Source: Neoalteromonas flava
GTDB taxonomy: Bacteria > Pseudomonadota > Gammaproteobacteria > Enterobacterales > Alteromonadaceae
Reading direction: 5' to 3'
Assembly (NCBI RefSeq): GCF_002807685.1
Contig: NZ_PEAX01000002.1
Coordinates: 124,001 to 188,000 of the forward strand
Length of the DNA stretch: 64,000 nt
In this document: positions 1-9,495 of the stretch, one piece after another
Numbering within the stretch: position 1 is the stretch's first letter
How the letters are laid out: each line of letters starts with the position of its first letter
The notes under the pieces: generated by a model
What the model was told of the DNA's origin: nothing
The model's input: only the letters and a program-made list of their open reading frames with translations
Database searches by the model: none
Program-made: the position numbers and the translations under genes

Positions 1-321
1 TAAGATCTGATCACCAATCGTGGCAGAGTTAACCCCTTCGCGCGGCGCAATGCGGATCAATACGTCTTGGCTGCTACCAAAGTTTTGTACGATTGCATCG
101 GCAAAATCTGCTTCCGTCAACTGCACGCGAATTCGTTCTAAATTCGCGGTATTAGGGTAACCCACCTCAATCAAGGTTCCACCAGTAAAGTCCAAACCCA
201 AGTTTAATTTATTGGTGGTTAATGCCACGATAGAACCAATGATCAAAATTGTCGATAGGATCATCATTGGCATGCGCAAGCGCATGAAGTTTACGGTTTC
301 GGCTAATTTAAGTAATTGCAT
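1..321 (-). CDS. secF: Protein translocase subunit SecF (N-terminal part, cut by window edge)
   Basis: SecF works with SecD and YajC at the SecYEG translocon, using the proton gradient to help exported proteins through the inner membrane. Only the first 107 codons are in the window, and the frame stays open to base 1. The visible part has a first membrane helix at about residues 14-32, then the conserved GLDFTGGT segment of the SecD/SecF family and the start of the periplasmic domain. The ATG at 321 has AAGGAG a few bases upstream, overlapping the end of secD, so the two are translated together. Identity is secure from sequence and from the secD-secF order. Confidence 0.95.
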   Translation of the reverse strand, partial: MQLLKLAETVNFMRLRMPMMILSTILIIGSIVALTTNKLNLGLDFTGGTLIEVGYPNTANLERIRVQLTEADFADAIVQNFGSSQDVLIRIAPREGVNSATIGDQIL

Positions 322-332
322 GATGATTCTCC

Positions 333-2177
333 TTAAATCGCCAATTTGCTTACTTTACGGCCACCCCAAATGAGGTTAACCAAAGTGCGCGTTACGATGA
401 TGGCTGTGAACATTGAAGTCGCGATACCAATCATTAAGGTCACTGAGAACCCTTTGATAGGACCCGTGCCCACAGCAAATAAGATGAGACCAGCAATAAA
501 GGTGGTGATATTCGCATCAAGGATTGTAGAAAACGCACTATCAAAACCATGATGGATCGCCTGCTGAGGACTACGTCCTTCTGCGAGTTCTTCTCTTATC
601 CGTTCAAATATCAGTACGTTGGCGTCAACTGCCATACCAACAGTTAGTACAATCCCAGCCATTCCCGGCAGGGTTAGCGTTGCGCCTGGGATCATCGACA
701 TAATGCCCACAATCATAACCACGTTGCCGATTAGCGCAATATTGGCTACAACGCCAAAGGCTTTGTAGTACACCAACATAAAGGCTAAGACCAAAACCAT
801 ACCCCACATGATGGCTTGCATACCTAATTCAATATTCTCTTTACCGAGGCTTGGGCCAACGGTGCGCTCTTCAACGATTTGAATCGGGGCAATCAGCGCA
901 CCCGCGCGCAAAAGTAAAGATAGGTCACGCGCTTCTTTGGGTGAATCTAAGCCGGTAATACGGAAACTGCTACCCAGCTGAGCTTGAATAGTCGCGACGT
1001 TGATGACTTCCTCGTGCTTTTCGAACACCAACTTGCCATTCGCATCACGTTCATCAGTGGCCTTGTATTCAATGAATACTGTCGCCATTGGCTTGCCAAT
1101 GTTACCGCGTGTATTACGGGACATTTTATTGCCACCGTCACTGTCTAACGAGATGTTGACCTGTGGAATACCATATTCATCCACGCCACTACTGGCGTCG
1201 ATAATGTGGTTACCAGTCAGCATTATGCGTTTTTCCAGTAACTGTGGCACGCCATTACGATCTTCCAACAATTGTGAACCCGCCGGTACACGGCCATTCA
1301 ATGCATCACGAATATCGTTGCGCTGATCCACCATACGAAACTCTAGCGTTGCCGTGGCATTAAGAATTTCTTTTGCGCGGGCAGTGTCTTGAATACCAGG
1401 CAACTGCACTACAATGCGGTCAGCACCTTGTTTCTGCACCAGGGGCTCAGCAACACCTAATTGGTTAACCCGGTTACGGATAATGGTGATATTTTGCTTA
1501 ACCGCGTAGTCACGAATTTCTGCCAAACGAGTTTCAGAAAAAGTCGCTTCGATGCGCAAATCGCTCTTTTCTTCAAAGACTAAGTCACGATTGCGGTTAC
1601 GTAAGAAAAACTCAGCGCTGTCCAATGTTTCTTGGTCACGAAAAACAATCTCAACACCATTCTCGATAGCGCGCACAGAGCGATAACGCAAACCTTCTTC
1701 ACGCAACGCTGTGCGGAAGTCACCTTGCGCGTCCTCTAAGGCTTTTTCGATGGCCGAATTCATATCGACTTCCATCAAAAAATGTACCCCACCACGCAAG
1801 TCCAAGCCCAGCTTCATTGGTGCACCACCAATGCTAGAAAGCCATTCTGGCGTGTCCGGCGCAAGGTTCATGGCAACAAAGTAGTCATCTCCTAGCGCTT
1901 GCTGCAACACTTCACGCGCGACTAACTGCACATCGCCATCCGCAACGCGCACCAAAATTTGGTCATTGGCGAATTCAATACGCTTGCTGGCAATGTTATT
2001 TTCTTCTAGCGTGGCATTGATTTGCTCAACCATGCTTTGCGTGACTTGAGCGTTTCGCCCAGCGGAAATTTGCACCGCGTGATCTTCACCGTATAAATTA
2101 GGCAATGCGTAAAGTGCACAGCCAAATACAACGATTAATACCAACAGTGTCTTCCAAATTGGATTTTGATTTAACAC
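333..2177 (-). CDS. secD: Protein translocase subunit SecD
   Basis: SecD is the large partner of SecF in the accessory secretion-motor complex. It has 614 residues, normal for the family. There is one N-terminal membrane helix (about 9-27), a large periplasmic region containing the [10 protein letters not shown] motif near residue 125, and a C-terminal block of hydrophobic helices with the typical [14 protein letters not shown] segment. secF begins 11 bases after its stop and yajC lies just upstream, the standard yajC-secD-secF order. Nothing is missing. Confidence 0.97.
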   Translation of the reverse strand: MLNQNPIWKTLLVLIVVFGCALYALPNLYGEDHAVQISAGRNAQVTQSMVEQINATLEENNIASKRIEFANDQILVRVADGDVQLVAREVLQQALGDDYFVAMNLAPDTPEWLSSIGGAPMKLGLDLRGGVHFLMEVDMNSAIEKALEDAQGDFRTALREEGLRYRSVRAIENGVEIVFRDQETLDSAEFFLRNRNRDLVFEEKSDLRIEATFSETRLAEIRDYAVKQNITIIRNRVNQLGVAEPLVQKQGADRIVVQLPGIQDTARAKEILNATATLEFRMVDQRNDIRDALNGRVPAGSQLLEDRNGVPQLLEKRIMLTGNHIIDASSGVDEYGIPQVNISLDSDGGNKMSRNTRGNIGKPMATVFIEYKATDERDANGKLVFEKHEEVINVATIQAQLGSSFRITGLDSPKEARDLSLLLRAGALIAPIQIVEERTVGPSLGKENIELGMQAIMWGMVLVLAFMLVYYKAFGVVANIALIGNVVMIVGIMSMIPGATLTLPGMAGIVLTVGMAVDANVLIFERIREELAEGRSPQQAIHHGFDSAFSTILDANITTFIAGLILFAVGTGPIKGFSVTLMIGIATSMFTAIIVTRTLVNLIWGGRKVSKLAI

Positions 2178-2220
2178 AACAACATTCCTTTGAAGCCAAG
2201 CTCGCTTGGCGTCATTTCAA

Positions 2221-2556
2221 TTAAATAGCTTTCATTGTCCCTTTGGGCAGAACAGCGGTTACCGCAGCTTTTTGCACCACGATGTTATTCGTTTCATTAA
2301 GGGCTATTTCAATGAAATCTTTGTCTTCACTCACTTTGGTGATCTTGCCGACAAGGCCACCTTGGGTGAGCACTTCATCGCCTTTACTCAATGATGCAAC
2401 CAGGTTTTTATGTTCTTTAACGCGCTTCGCTTGTGGACGATACAACAAGAAGTAGAAGATCAGACCAAACACCACCAACATGATGATCATTTCAAAGCCG
2501 CCGCCTTGTGGGCTACCAGCTGCTTGCGCGTGTGCGTCAGAAATAAAAAAACTCAT
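2221..2556 (-). CDS. yajC: Preprotein translocase subunit YajC
   Basis: A small inner-membrane protein that associates with SecD and SecF. It has 111 residues: a short N-terminal part rich in Gly and Ala, one membrane helix at about 25-42, then the conserved RPQAKR cytosolic segment and a basic soluble domain with the GDEVLTQGGLVGKI motif. It sits between tgt and secD on the same strand, as in most gammaproteobacteria. The length and the single-helix architecture both fit. Confidence 0.96.
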   Translation of the reverse strand: MSFFISDAHAQAAGSPQGGGFEMIIMLVVFGLIFYFLLYRPQAKRVKEHKNLVASLSKGDEVLTQGGLVGKITKVSEDKDFIEIALNETNNIVVQKAAVTAVLPKGTMKAI

Positions 2557-2579
2557 ATCATTCCCCGTTTATTTTGTTG

Positions 2580-3749
<1,170 letters not shown>

Positions 3750-3758
3750 TCAAGAAGG

Positions 3759-4793
3759 TCATGTGTTATCCGCTTTTTCAATGAACATTGCATCGCCGTA
3801 ACTAAAGAAGCGGTACTCATTTTCAATAGCTTGCTGATATGCGGCCATGACATGATCCCGCCCAGCAAAGGCACTGATCAGCATCATCAGGGTCGACTCC
3901 GGCAGATGAAAATTAGTAATCATGGCATCGACCACGTTAAACCGATAACCGGGATAAATAAAAATACTGGTATCATCAAAAAACGTGGCTATTTCACCAC
4001 TACTGCCGGCGGTTTCTAATGACCGAACTGAGGTCGTACCGACGGCGACTACGCGTCCACCATTGGCTTTTGCGGCTTTTACCGCCGCAACCACGTCTTC
4101 GGGAACCTCAGCATATTCAGCATGCATTTGATGTTCTTCTATGTTTTCCACACGCACAGGTTGGAAGGTGCCCGCCCCCACATGCAAGGTAACAAAGGCT
4201 AACTGAACCCCTTTTTTGCGCAGCGCTTCCAGTGTTGCGTCGTCGAAGTGCAAACCCGCAGTAGGTGCAGCAACGGCTCCCGGCTTCTCACCATAAACCG
4301 TCTGGTAGCGAGTTTTATCGGAATCTTCGTCAGGTCTGTCAATGTAGGGCGGTAAGGGCATGTGCCCATACTGATCGAGCATGGCCAAAATCGATTCTCC
4401 GCCCTTAAACTCCAGCTCAAATAGCGCACCTTGACGTCCCACCACTTCAACATCAATGGCGTTCTCAAGTCGCAACAGGGTGCCAGGTTTCGGGGCTTTG
4501 CTTGCGCGCACATGCGCTAAAGCAGTGTTACTTTTTAAGATACGTTCGATCAATACCTCGACCTGACCGCCTGTCGCCTTTTGCCCCATCAACCGAGCGG
4601 GAATAACCTTGGTATTATTGAATACCAGCAAATCATTTGGCTGTAATAAATCCAGAATATCAGTAAATTTACCGTGCTTTACCTCACCGCTTTTACCGTC
4701 TAGCTGTAACAGCCGACTCGCAGTGCGTTCCGGGGTTGGATACTTAGCGATTAAATGTTCAGGTAACTCAAAATTAAAATCTGACAATTTCAT
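3759..4793 (-). CDS. queA: S-adenosylmethionine:tRNA ribosyltransferase-isomerase
   Basis: Transfers and isomerises the ribose of S-adenosylmethionine onto preQ1-modified tRNA to give epoxyqueuosine. The 344 residues begin [19 protein letters not shown], a family hallmark. Also visible are the [12 protein letters not shown] motif near residue 60, a PTAGLHFD motif near 177 and [11 protein letters not shown] near 295. It is the first gene of the queA-tgt-yajC-secDF run. The 200-base region upstream probably carries the promoter, but I could not place one convincingly. Confidence 0.97.
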   Translation of the reverse strand: MKLSDFNFELPEHLIAKYPTPERTASRLLQLDGKSGEVKHGKFTDILDLLQPNDLLVFNNTKVIPARLMGQKATGGQVEVLIERILKSNTALAHVRASKAPKPGTLLRLENAIDVEVVGRQGALFELEFKGGESILAMLDQYGHMPLPPYIDRPDEDSDKTRYQTVYGEKPGAVAAPTAGLHFDDATLEALRKKGVQLAFVTLHVGAGTFQPVRVENIEEHQMHAEYAEVPEDVVAAVKAAKANGGRVVAVGTTSVRSLETAGSSGEIATFFDDTSIFIYPGYRFNVVDAMITNFHLPESTLMMLISAFAGRDHVMAAYQQAIENEYRFFSYGDAMFIEKADNT

Positions 4794-4991
4794 AGGTATT
4801 CACTATATAGCGGTGGGTTTAGTCGAAGGGAAACTTACAGTGTGCGGATTTTACGTATCATTTCTAATACCTGCAATGCGTTTTTGATACTCTAATTGCA
4901 TCGATAATCCCGTCGTTTCTGGCTAAAGTTTATACAACTTCACTTCTTCCATGTTGTAAACAGACAGTGTTGTTCTCCTAACTTCCTTATT

Positions 4992-5014
4992 GCTCGCTCC
5001 GGCGAGCTTTTTTT
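4992..5014 (+). terminator. Strong plus-strand intrinsic terminator with no annotated plus-strand gene
   Basis: GCTCGC and GCGAGC pair around a four-base loop and are followed directly by seven T residues on the plus strand. The two flanking genes (queA and the DUF6471 gene) are both on the minus strand, where the stem has an A-run in front but no T-run behind. It may only end minus-strand transcripts poorly, or it may end an unannotated plus-strand transcript. Confidence 0.6.
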
Positions 5015-5276
5015 ATTGTTGGATATCATCCAAGATTTCAGTAACGCTTTCAAAGTCTAACGAACGTACATTAAGTACAGACATAATTTGTAACAAAAGG
5101 TCGGCACCTAAAATTCCTTTATTAATTTTGTTGCGTAAGTTGTCTGCACTTTGCTGGATCCCAATGGCGTCAAGACGCTCACTCAACGCCTGATAAGTCA
5201 CGTCCCGCTTGGACATTTCCATTTTGATCACACGTTGTAATGCAATGCGCCAAAGAGCATTCGTTTTTGCAGTCAT
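5013..5276 (-). CDS. DUF6471 domain protein (small putative regulator)
   Basis: An 87-residue soluble protein. Its pattern matches the DUF6471 family: an N-terminal helix with a Trp (ALWRIALQRVI), then VTYQALSERLDAIG and NLRNKINKGILGADLLLQIM, which together resemble a small helix-turn-helix fold. The role is unknown; proteins of this kind are often annotated as possible DNA-binding regulators, which is an inference. It is transcribed divergently from the yjf-type operon across a 191-base gap, so a regulatory link to that operon is conceivable but untested. The ATG at 5276 gives the natural family start. Confidence 0.75.
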   Translation of the reverse strand: MTAKTNALWRIALQRVIKMEMSKRDVTYQALSERLDAIGIQQSADNLRNKINKGILGADLLLQIMSVLNVRSLDFESVTEILDDIQQ

Positions 5277-5344
5277 GATACCTCACAAACGTAAATTATA
5301 ATTCACAAATAGACTGTATTTGCTACTTTTGTTTAAAATTAATA

Positions 5345-5374
5345 TTGACACGTTTAACCTCAAATGACTACACT
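5345..5374 (+). promoter_or_regulatory. Sigma70-type promoter of the yjfI-yjfC operon
   Basis: A perfect -35 TTGACA at 5345-5350 is followed after 18 bases by TACACT at 5369-5374. Transcription would begin near 5381, about 85 bases before the first gene. I found no PspF/sigma54-type element here, so this PspA paralogue does not appear to be under classical psp control. Confidence 0.5.
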
Positions 5375-5467
5375 TTTGAGCGTGCATTAACTGATACCCA
5401 AGACATAGTCTTATTTCTCGATTAAGGGTAGAGTATACACATAGTCCACAGTAACTGGAGAAAGTGA

Positions 5468-5866
5468 ATGAGCTGGAACTTGCAACAACTGACGGAACTG
5501 CTTGCTGAGCAGGGTCAATATGTAGTCACACAGGAAGAACACTGCTTATTGATAGCTAACGAAGATGGCATTGATGCCTGGTTAGCCATTAGTGGCGAGC
5601 AAATTTTAGTCGAAAGCTTACTTTTCGCGGTTTCTGAAGTGACTGATACTAAAGCCCTAAATGACGAGATCTTACGCACCCATATGATTTTCCCATTGAC
5701 GACCGTCGGCATCTCAACGGTAGGCAATGAGGATTATTACACTGCCTTTGGGTCGTTAAGTGCACAATCAAAAGCTGAAAGCGTGTTGATCGAGATTGAG
5801 ACCCTGTTTCAAAACGTCGCAGGATTTCTCGATGCGTATCAATCTCACCTCAGTGTTAGCGTTTAA
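5468..5866 (+). CDS. yjfI: YjfI-like DUF2170 protein
   Basis: A 132-residue soluble protein of the DUF2170 family, the first gene of the conserved yjfIJKLMC cluster; the molecular function is unknown. The sequence has the typical YVVTQEEHCLLIANEDGIDAW beginning (split here as an N-terminal beta region) and a FPLTTVGIS motif near residue 76. A GGAG site lies six bases before the ATG, and the stop is 17 bases before the PspA-family gene. The family assignment rests on length, motif pattern and gene order. A chaperone-like role beside the membrane-stress protein is only an inference. Confidence 0.85.
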   Translation: MSWNLQQLTELLAEQGQYVVTQEEHCLLIANEDGIDAWLAISGEQILVESLLFAVSEVTDTKALNDEILRTHMIFPLTTVGISTVGNEDYYTAFGSLSAQSKAESVLIEIETLFQNVAGFLDAYQSHLSVSV

Positions 5867-5883
5867 TCAGTCAGGAGATTTTT

Positions 5884-6564
5884 ATGTCAGTATGGCGAAA
5901 GTTAGTCACCGCGGTGAAAGGTGGTGCCACAGAAGCAGCGCAATCGGTTGTGGACAGTCAAGCAATCCGTATCCTTGAGCAAGAGATCCGTGAAGCGAAA
6001 GAAGAATTGCGTAAATCCGACCACGCGCGCACGCAAATTCTGGCTAAATGCAAACTCGCTCAACAAAAGGTGGATAGTCTTGACGCGAGCATCGCACAAT
6101 ATGAAGAACACGCGCGCAAAGCAGTAGATACAGACCGTCAATTGGCCTTGGACTGTGCGCAAAAAGTCTCTGATTTAAAAGCAGAACGTGAAGCTGAACA
6201 AAGCTATCTTGACCAGTTTAAAAAATCGGAAACTCAACTCGCGCAAAATATTTCCCAAGCGAAAGCCAACTTGCGCCGCTTGGAACAGCAAGTTGATATG
6301 GTTAAAGCCACAGAGTCTGTGCAAAAAGCTCAGGTAGCAGTTTCATCAAGACACATGGGTGCGAATAGCAAAATGAAGACGGCAACGGAGTCATTGCAGC
6401 GCATTCAAGAACGCCAAACTCTGCGCAACGCTGAATTGGAAGCAGCAGAAGAACTCGCCAGCAGCGAATCTTCTGATGATTTGGAAAAGCGTCTTGCTGC
6501 AGCGGGGATCAAAGGCGGGCAAAGCTCTGCAGATGATGAGTTAAGTCGTATTCTTGGCAAATAG
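5884..6564 (+). CDS. yjfJ: PspA/IM30-family protein (YjfJ type)
   Basis: A 226-residue, almost entirely alpha-helical protein of the PspA/IM30/Vipp1 family, which coats and stabilises stressed inner membrane and forms ESCRT-III-like rods or rings. The N-terminal amphipathic helix (SVWRKLVTAVKGG) is followed by a long charged coiled coil from about 30 to 185 and an acidic C-terminal tail with a GIKGG turn. In E. coli a second PspA-like protein sits in the same gene order. No pspBC or pspF gene is nearby, so control differs from the classical phage-shock operon. Confidence 0.93.
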   Translation: MSVWRKLVTAVKGGATEAAQSVVDSQAIRILEQEIREAKEELRKSDHARTQILAKCKLAQQKVDSLDASIAQYEEHARKAVDTDRQLALDCAQKVSDLKAEREAEQSYLDQFKKSETQLAQNISQAKANLRRLEQQVDMVKATESVQKAQVAVSSRHMGANSKMKTATESLQRIQERQTLRNAELEAAEELASSESSDDLEKRLAAAGIKGGQSSADDELSRILGK

Positions 6565-6572
6565 AGACCACT

Positions 6573-7628
6573 ATGAATTTGTGGGGTAAAGTCCGCAAAG
6601 TAATGTTGCAATACTTCGCCGAGGCGCGCTGGTACACCATCGCCTTGGTGTTAGTATTTTACGCCATAAGTAGTTGGTGCCTACTCTATTTAGCCGACGA
6701 AACCGCACTGCTGAGTGCGCATGATTTTATTTATTGGTTGGCCGTCACCGGTTCTACCGTGGGTTATGGTGATTATTCACCGGTAACCCCTGCGGGTAAA
6801 ATGATTGTCGCGTTCTATATCATCCCTTTAGGTTTAAGTATTTTTGCGATGGTCGTGGGCCGCATTGCAAGTTGGGTTTCGCGCCAATGGCAAAAAGGAG
6901 TGTTAGGTTTGAAAAGTCTCAACGTTCAGGAGCATATTCTGGTTATCGGTTGGAACGACAACCGAACCTTACAATTACTCAAATTACTGCTGCAAGAGCG
7001 CGCTGACTCAAGTGATGCGCCTGACATCGTCTTGTGTGTACGAGCCGAAGTGAACAATCCGCTGCCAGGCGAGATCGAGTTTGTCAAAGTCGCGTCTTTT
7101 AATAATGATGAGATGGATCGTGCCGGTGTCGCCGATGCGAAAACCATTATTATCGATAATCCTTTGGACGATGTAACAATGACGACCGCATTGTATTGCG
7201 CGCAACGCAATCCCAATGCGCACTTGGTCGCCTACTTTCATGATGAAAACCTATCTAAACTGCTCGAAAAACATTGTCCGAATGTAGAGTGTACACCGAG
7301 CGTGGCGGTGGAAATGCTAGCAAAATCAGCATTTGATCCGGGTTCCAGTGTGCTCCATCACGACTTATTGGATGTCCAAGAAGGCCAAGCCCAATACTCT
7401 GTTACTGTGCCGCCAAGCGTAACTGAACTCTCATTAGAGGCGATATTTATCAATTTAAAGCGCCAGTACGAAGCCATTTTTATCGGTTACGCGCCGCAGG
7501 GAGATTATCGCCAAATGCGTGTCAACCCAGTGCTTAGCGAGTCAGTCTCTGGCGGCGACAAGCTCTTTTATATCGCTGATAAACGTATACCCTCAGTGGA
7601 TTGGCAGCGCTTGGTGGCCGAGGGGTAA
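6573..7628 (+). CDS. Two-helix potassium channel with RCK/TrkA-N-like domain
   Basis: An ion-channel subunit of 351 residues. The first 115 residues hold two membrane helices around a pore loop with the potassium-selectivity sequence TVGYGD near residue 69. From about residue 120 a cytosolic Rossmann-like domain (HILVIGWNDN) resembles RCK/TrkA-N ligand-binding domains but lacks the usual GxGxxG, so NAD binding is uncertain. It begins eight bases after the PspA gene and ends three bases before the DUF2491 gene. E. coli's yjf operon lacks this channel, while related operons elsewhere carry one. A role sensing membrane state or releasing K+ is inferred from context. Confidence 0.9.
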   Translation: MNLWGKVRKVMLQYFAEARWYTIALVLVFYAISSWCLLYLADETALLSAHDFIYWLAVTGSTVGYGDYSPVTPAGKMIVAFYIIPLGLSIFAMVVGRIASWVSRQWQKGVLGLKSLNVQEHILVIGWNDNRTLQLLKLLLQERADSSDAPDIVLCVRAEVNNPLPGEIEFVKVASFNNDEMDRAGVADAKTIIIDNPLDDVTMTTALYCAQRNPNAHLVAYFHDENLSKLLEKHCPNVECTPSVAVEMLAKSAFDPGSSVLHHDLLDVQEGQAQYSVTVPPSVTELSLEAIFINLKRQYEAIFIGYAPQGDYRQMRVNPVLSESVSGGDKLFYIADKRIPSVDWQRLVAEG

Positions 7629-7631
7629 TGC

Positions 7632-8276
7632 ATGTTTAAGAAATGGTTCTCTAAACCTGAAGAAAATACGCCCAAAGCGCCAGAAATTATGGGCTTGTAC
7701 TTGGGTGGTTCGTTTGAGTTAGATGCGCTAAAACTGCGTTTGCTGGTGCCGCAGCTGTTGATAGAAAATCCCGCCAGTAAACACATTATTCAAGCAGTTG
7801 GTGAAGTCGAGTTGGATAGCGGTGGCAAAATGCTGCGTTTTTATACTGACGATGATGCGTTTTTACAAGTTGTCCTTGATGGTGGCGACACAGAAGCGCA
7901 TATCACTGACGTGAAGCTATGGTATTTCTACGATACCCAGACCATTGGCAATGATCAGCAATGGCAGGAAGCGTTGGCATCGGGTATTTCACAGCCAGAA
8001 TACACTCTGGACGGTACTGTTTTCTCTCGGGTTTGGAATGCCGTCGGTGAAGTGTCTCCATCCGTTGCCTTTACCGAGACAACCTATGAAGAAGATGGTG
8101 ATACCAGTCAGACTGATCAGTTTATGATGCTGTATGAACGGCAAATCGATGCAGATACTTTTGAATCTCTCTTAGTTGCCGGTGAAGAGAAAATCGTTAA
8201 CCACAATGTAGACCGGTGTTTAGTGCGCAGTACCGGCTTTGATATTCAACCTGCGGATATAAAAATCAACGGTTAA
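7632..8276 (+). CDS. yjfK: YjfK-like DUF2491 protein
   Basis: A 214-residue soluble protein of the DUF2491 family, close in length to E. coli YjfK; the function is unknown. It begins MFKKWFSKPEE, continues with a PEIMGLYLGGSFELD segment near residue 18, and is rich in beta-type acidic stretches with no membrane helix or signal peptide. It is translated three bases after the channel gene. The 174-base gap after it is the only break in the operon and contains a terminator hairpin. Confidence 0.85.
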   Translation: MFKKWFSKPEENTPKAPEIMGLYLGGSFELDALKLRLLVPQLLIENPASKHIIQAVGEVELDSGGKMLRFYTDDDAFLQVVLDGGDTEAHITDVKLWYFYDTQTIGNDQQWQEALASGISQPEYTLDGTVFSRVWNAVGEVSPSVAFTETTYEEDGDTSQTDQFMMLYERQIDADTFESLLVAGEEKIVNHNVDRCLVRSTGFDIQPADIKING

Positions 8277-8334
8277 AACAGGCTGGCGTTTAGGGATTAA
8301 GTTGATACTCTATTGCTCATAGTCAATAGAATGC

Positions 8335-8378
8335 AGACCTTGGCTTAACGCGAATAAGCTTACGCAAGGTCTTTTTTT
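8335..8378 (+). terminator. Internal intrinsic terminator between yjfK and yjfL
   Basis: AGACCTTG at 8335-8342 pairs with CAAGGTCT at 8364-8371, and seven T residues follow. Inner GCG/CGC pairing extends the stem. It lies inside the yjf-type operon, so it probably reduces expression of yjfL, yjfM and yjfC relative to the first four genes, unless read-through is regulated. A TTGATA at 8302-8307 just before it could be a weak -35, but the matching -10 is poor. Confidence 0.75.
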
Positions 8379-8450
8379 GACCGACATTGGTGTTACAGAA
8401 TTAGAGCCAATTTTTGCACTTTGCAGCATGAATTTAAAAAGGAAACTCAT

Positions 8451-8867
8451 ATGGACGCACTTTACGCATCAATCTCAAATCTAGACTCTTTTGCGATGTA
8501 TTTCGCAATCAGTATCGTATTCTTATTTGTTTTTAAAATTATCTACGCCTTTGTAACCCCTCACGATGAATGGCATCTCGTCAAAGAGCAGCGCAGTGTT
8601 GCCGCAGCGATCGGTTTCGGTGGCGCAATGGTCGGGTTCGCCATTGCACTGGGAGGCGCGGTAGCAAATTCGCAATCACTCATTGATTTTGGCGTGTGGG
8701 GAGTCGTCGCGATTATTGCTCAAGCGCTGGCCTTTGCAGTGCTGCGCTTTACCTTCATGCCTAAGATTGCTGAACGGATTAATAATGATGAGATATCTGC
8801 AGGGGTTATGTTAGCCGCAGTCTCTATCGCAGTAGGTTTACTCAATGCAGCATGCATGACGTACTAA
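8451..8867 (+). CDS. yjfL: YjfL-like DUF350 inner-membrane protein
   Basis: A 138-residue integral membrane protein of the DUF350 family with four predicted helices (about 11-35, 47-75, 80-105 and 115-135) and little soluble sequence. The start is the ATG at 8451, with AAGGA seven bases upstream; a TTG start 30 bases earlier would add a non-hydrophobic tail and has no ribosome site. DUF350 proteins recur beside PspA-like proteins and ATP-grasp ligases, but no biochemical function is established. The next gene, yjfM, starts nine bases downstream. Confidence 0.88.
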   Translation: MDALYASISNLDSFAMYFAISIVFLFVFKIIYAFVTPHDEWHLVKEQRSVAAAIGFGGAMVGFAIALGGAVANSQSLIDFGVWGVVAIIAQALAFAVLRFTFMPKIAERINNDEISAGVMLAAVSIAVGLLNAACMTY

Positions 8868-8876
8868 GGGGGGCTT

Positions 8877-9494
8877 ATGTCAACACGTAAACGCTCTGGC
8901 AGTATTAATTTGCATCGTATGCGCAAAATGTTTGCGCTGAAACCCGTCGCCGTAGGTGTTGCTTCGATTTTCCTGACCGCTTGTGGCGATCGTCAGGAAG
9001 GGATCATCTACACCTCACTAGATGAATGTGTCAATGACAATCCGGCGTCGGCTGCTGATGTCTGCCGCGCAGCCTATGAAGAAGCATTAGCCGAGGCTGA
9101 ACGCACAGGGCCCAAATTCGCTTCAGAGAATGACTGTGAATACGAATTCGGCCCCAATCAATGTCGCTACGTAGATACCAATCAAGGTTCATTCTTCATG
9201 CCTTTCATGGCCGGCTACATGGTTAGCGAATTACTATCACCGAAGAAACGCTACTATACACAGCCGATGTATACCTCCTACTCCCGCTATTCACCGTTTC
9301 GTGGGCGCTGGGCAATGGCAGATGGTTATGTATTTGACGGTGATATCCGCAATAATCGTTACCGTGTACGTGAATCAACCTTTGAGAAGAAACCAACGGT
9401 TGCACGCACTATCAAGCGTGGTGGGTTTGGCAGTACGGTAAGAGCCAAGTCCAGTTGGGGAAGCTCATCACGTAAAGGTAGCTGGGGCGGCTAA
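8877..9494 (+). CDS. yjfM: YjfM-like DUF1190 lipoprotein
   Basis: A 205-residue secreted protein of the DUF1190 (YgiB/YjfM) family. A basic N-terminus and hydrophobic stretch lead to a lipobox-like IFLTAC near residue 36, so it is probably a lipoprotein. The middle has conserved Cys residues (DECVND, ADVCRA, NDCEYE, NQCRYV) that could form disulfides. The tail from about residue 180 is unusual, being made of Gly, Ser, Lys and Trp (SSWGSSSRKGSWGG). In this gene family an ATP-grasp peptide ligase always follows. The exposed tail is a plausible ligation target, which is inference. Confidence 0.87.
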   Translation: MSTRKRSGSINLHRMRKMFALKPVAVGVASIFLTACGDRQEGIIYTSLDECVNDNPASAADVCRAAYEEALAEAERTGPKFASENDCEYEFGPNQCRYVDTNQGSFFMPFMAGYMVSELLSPKKRYYTQPMYTSYSRYSPFRGRWAMADGYVFDGDIRNNRYRVRESTFEKKPTVARTIKRGGFGSTVRAKSSWGSSSRKGSWGG

Positions 9495-9495
9495 T

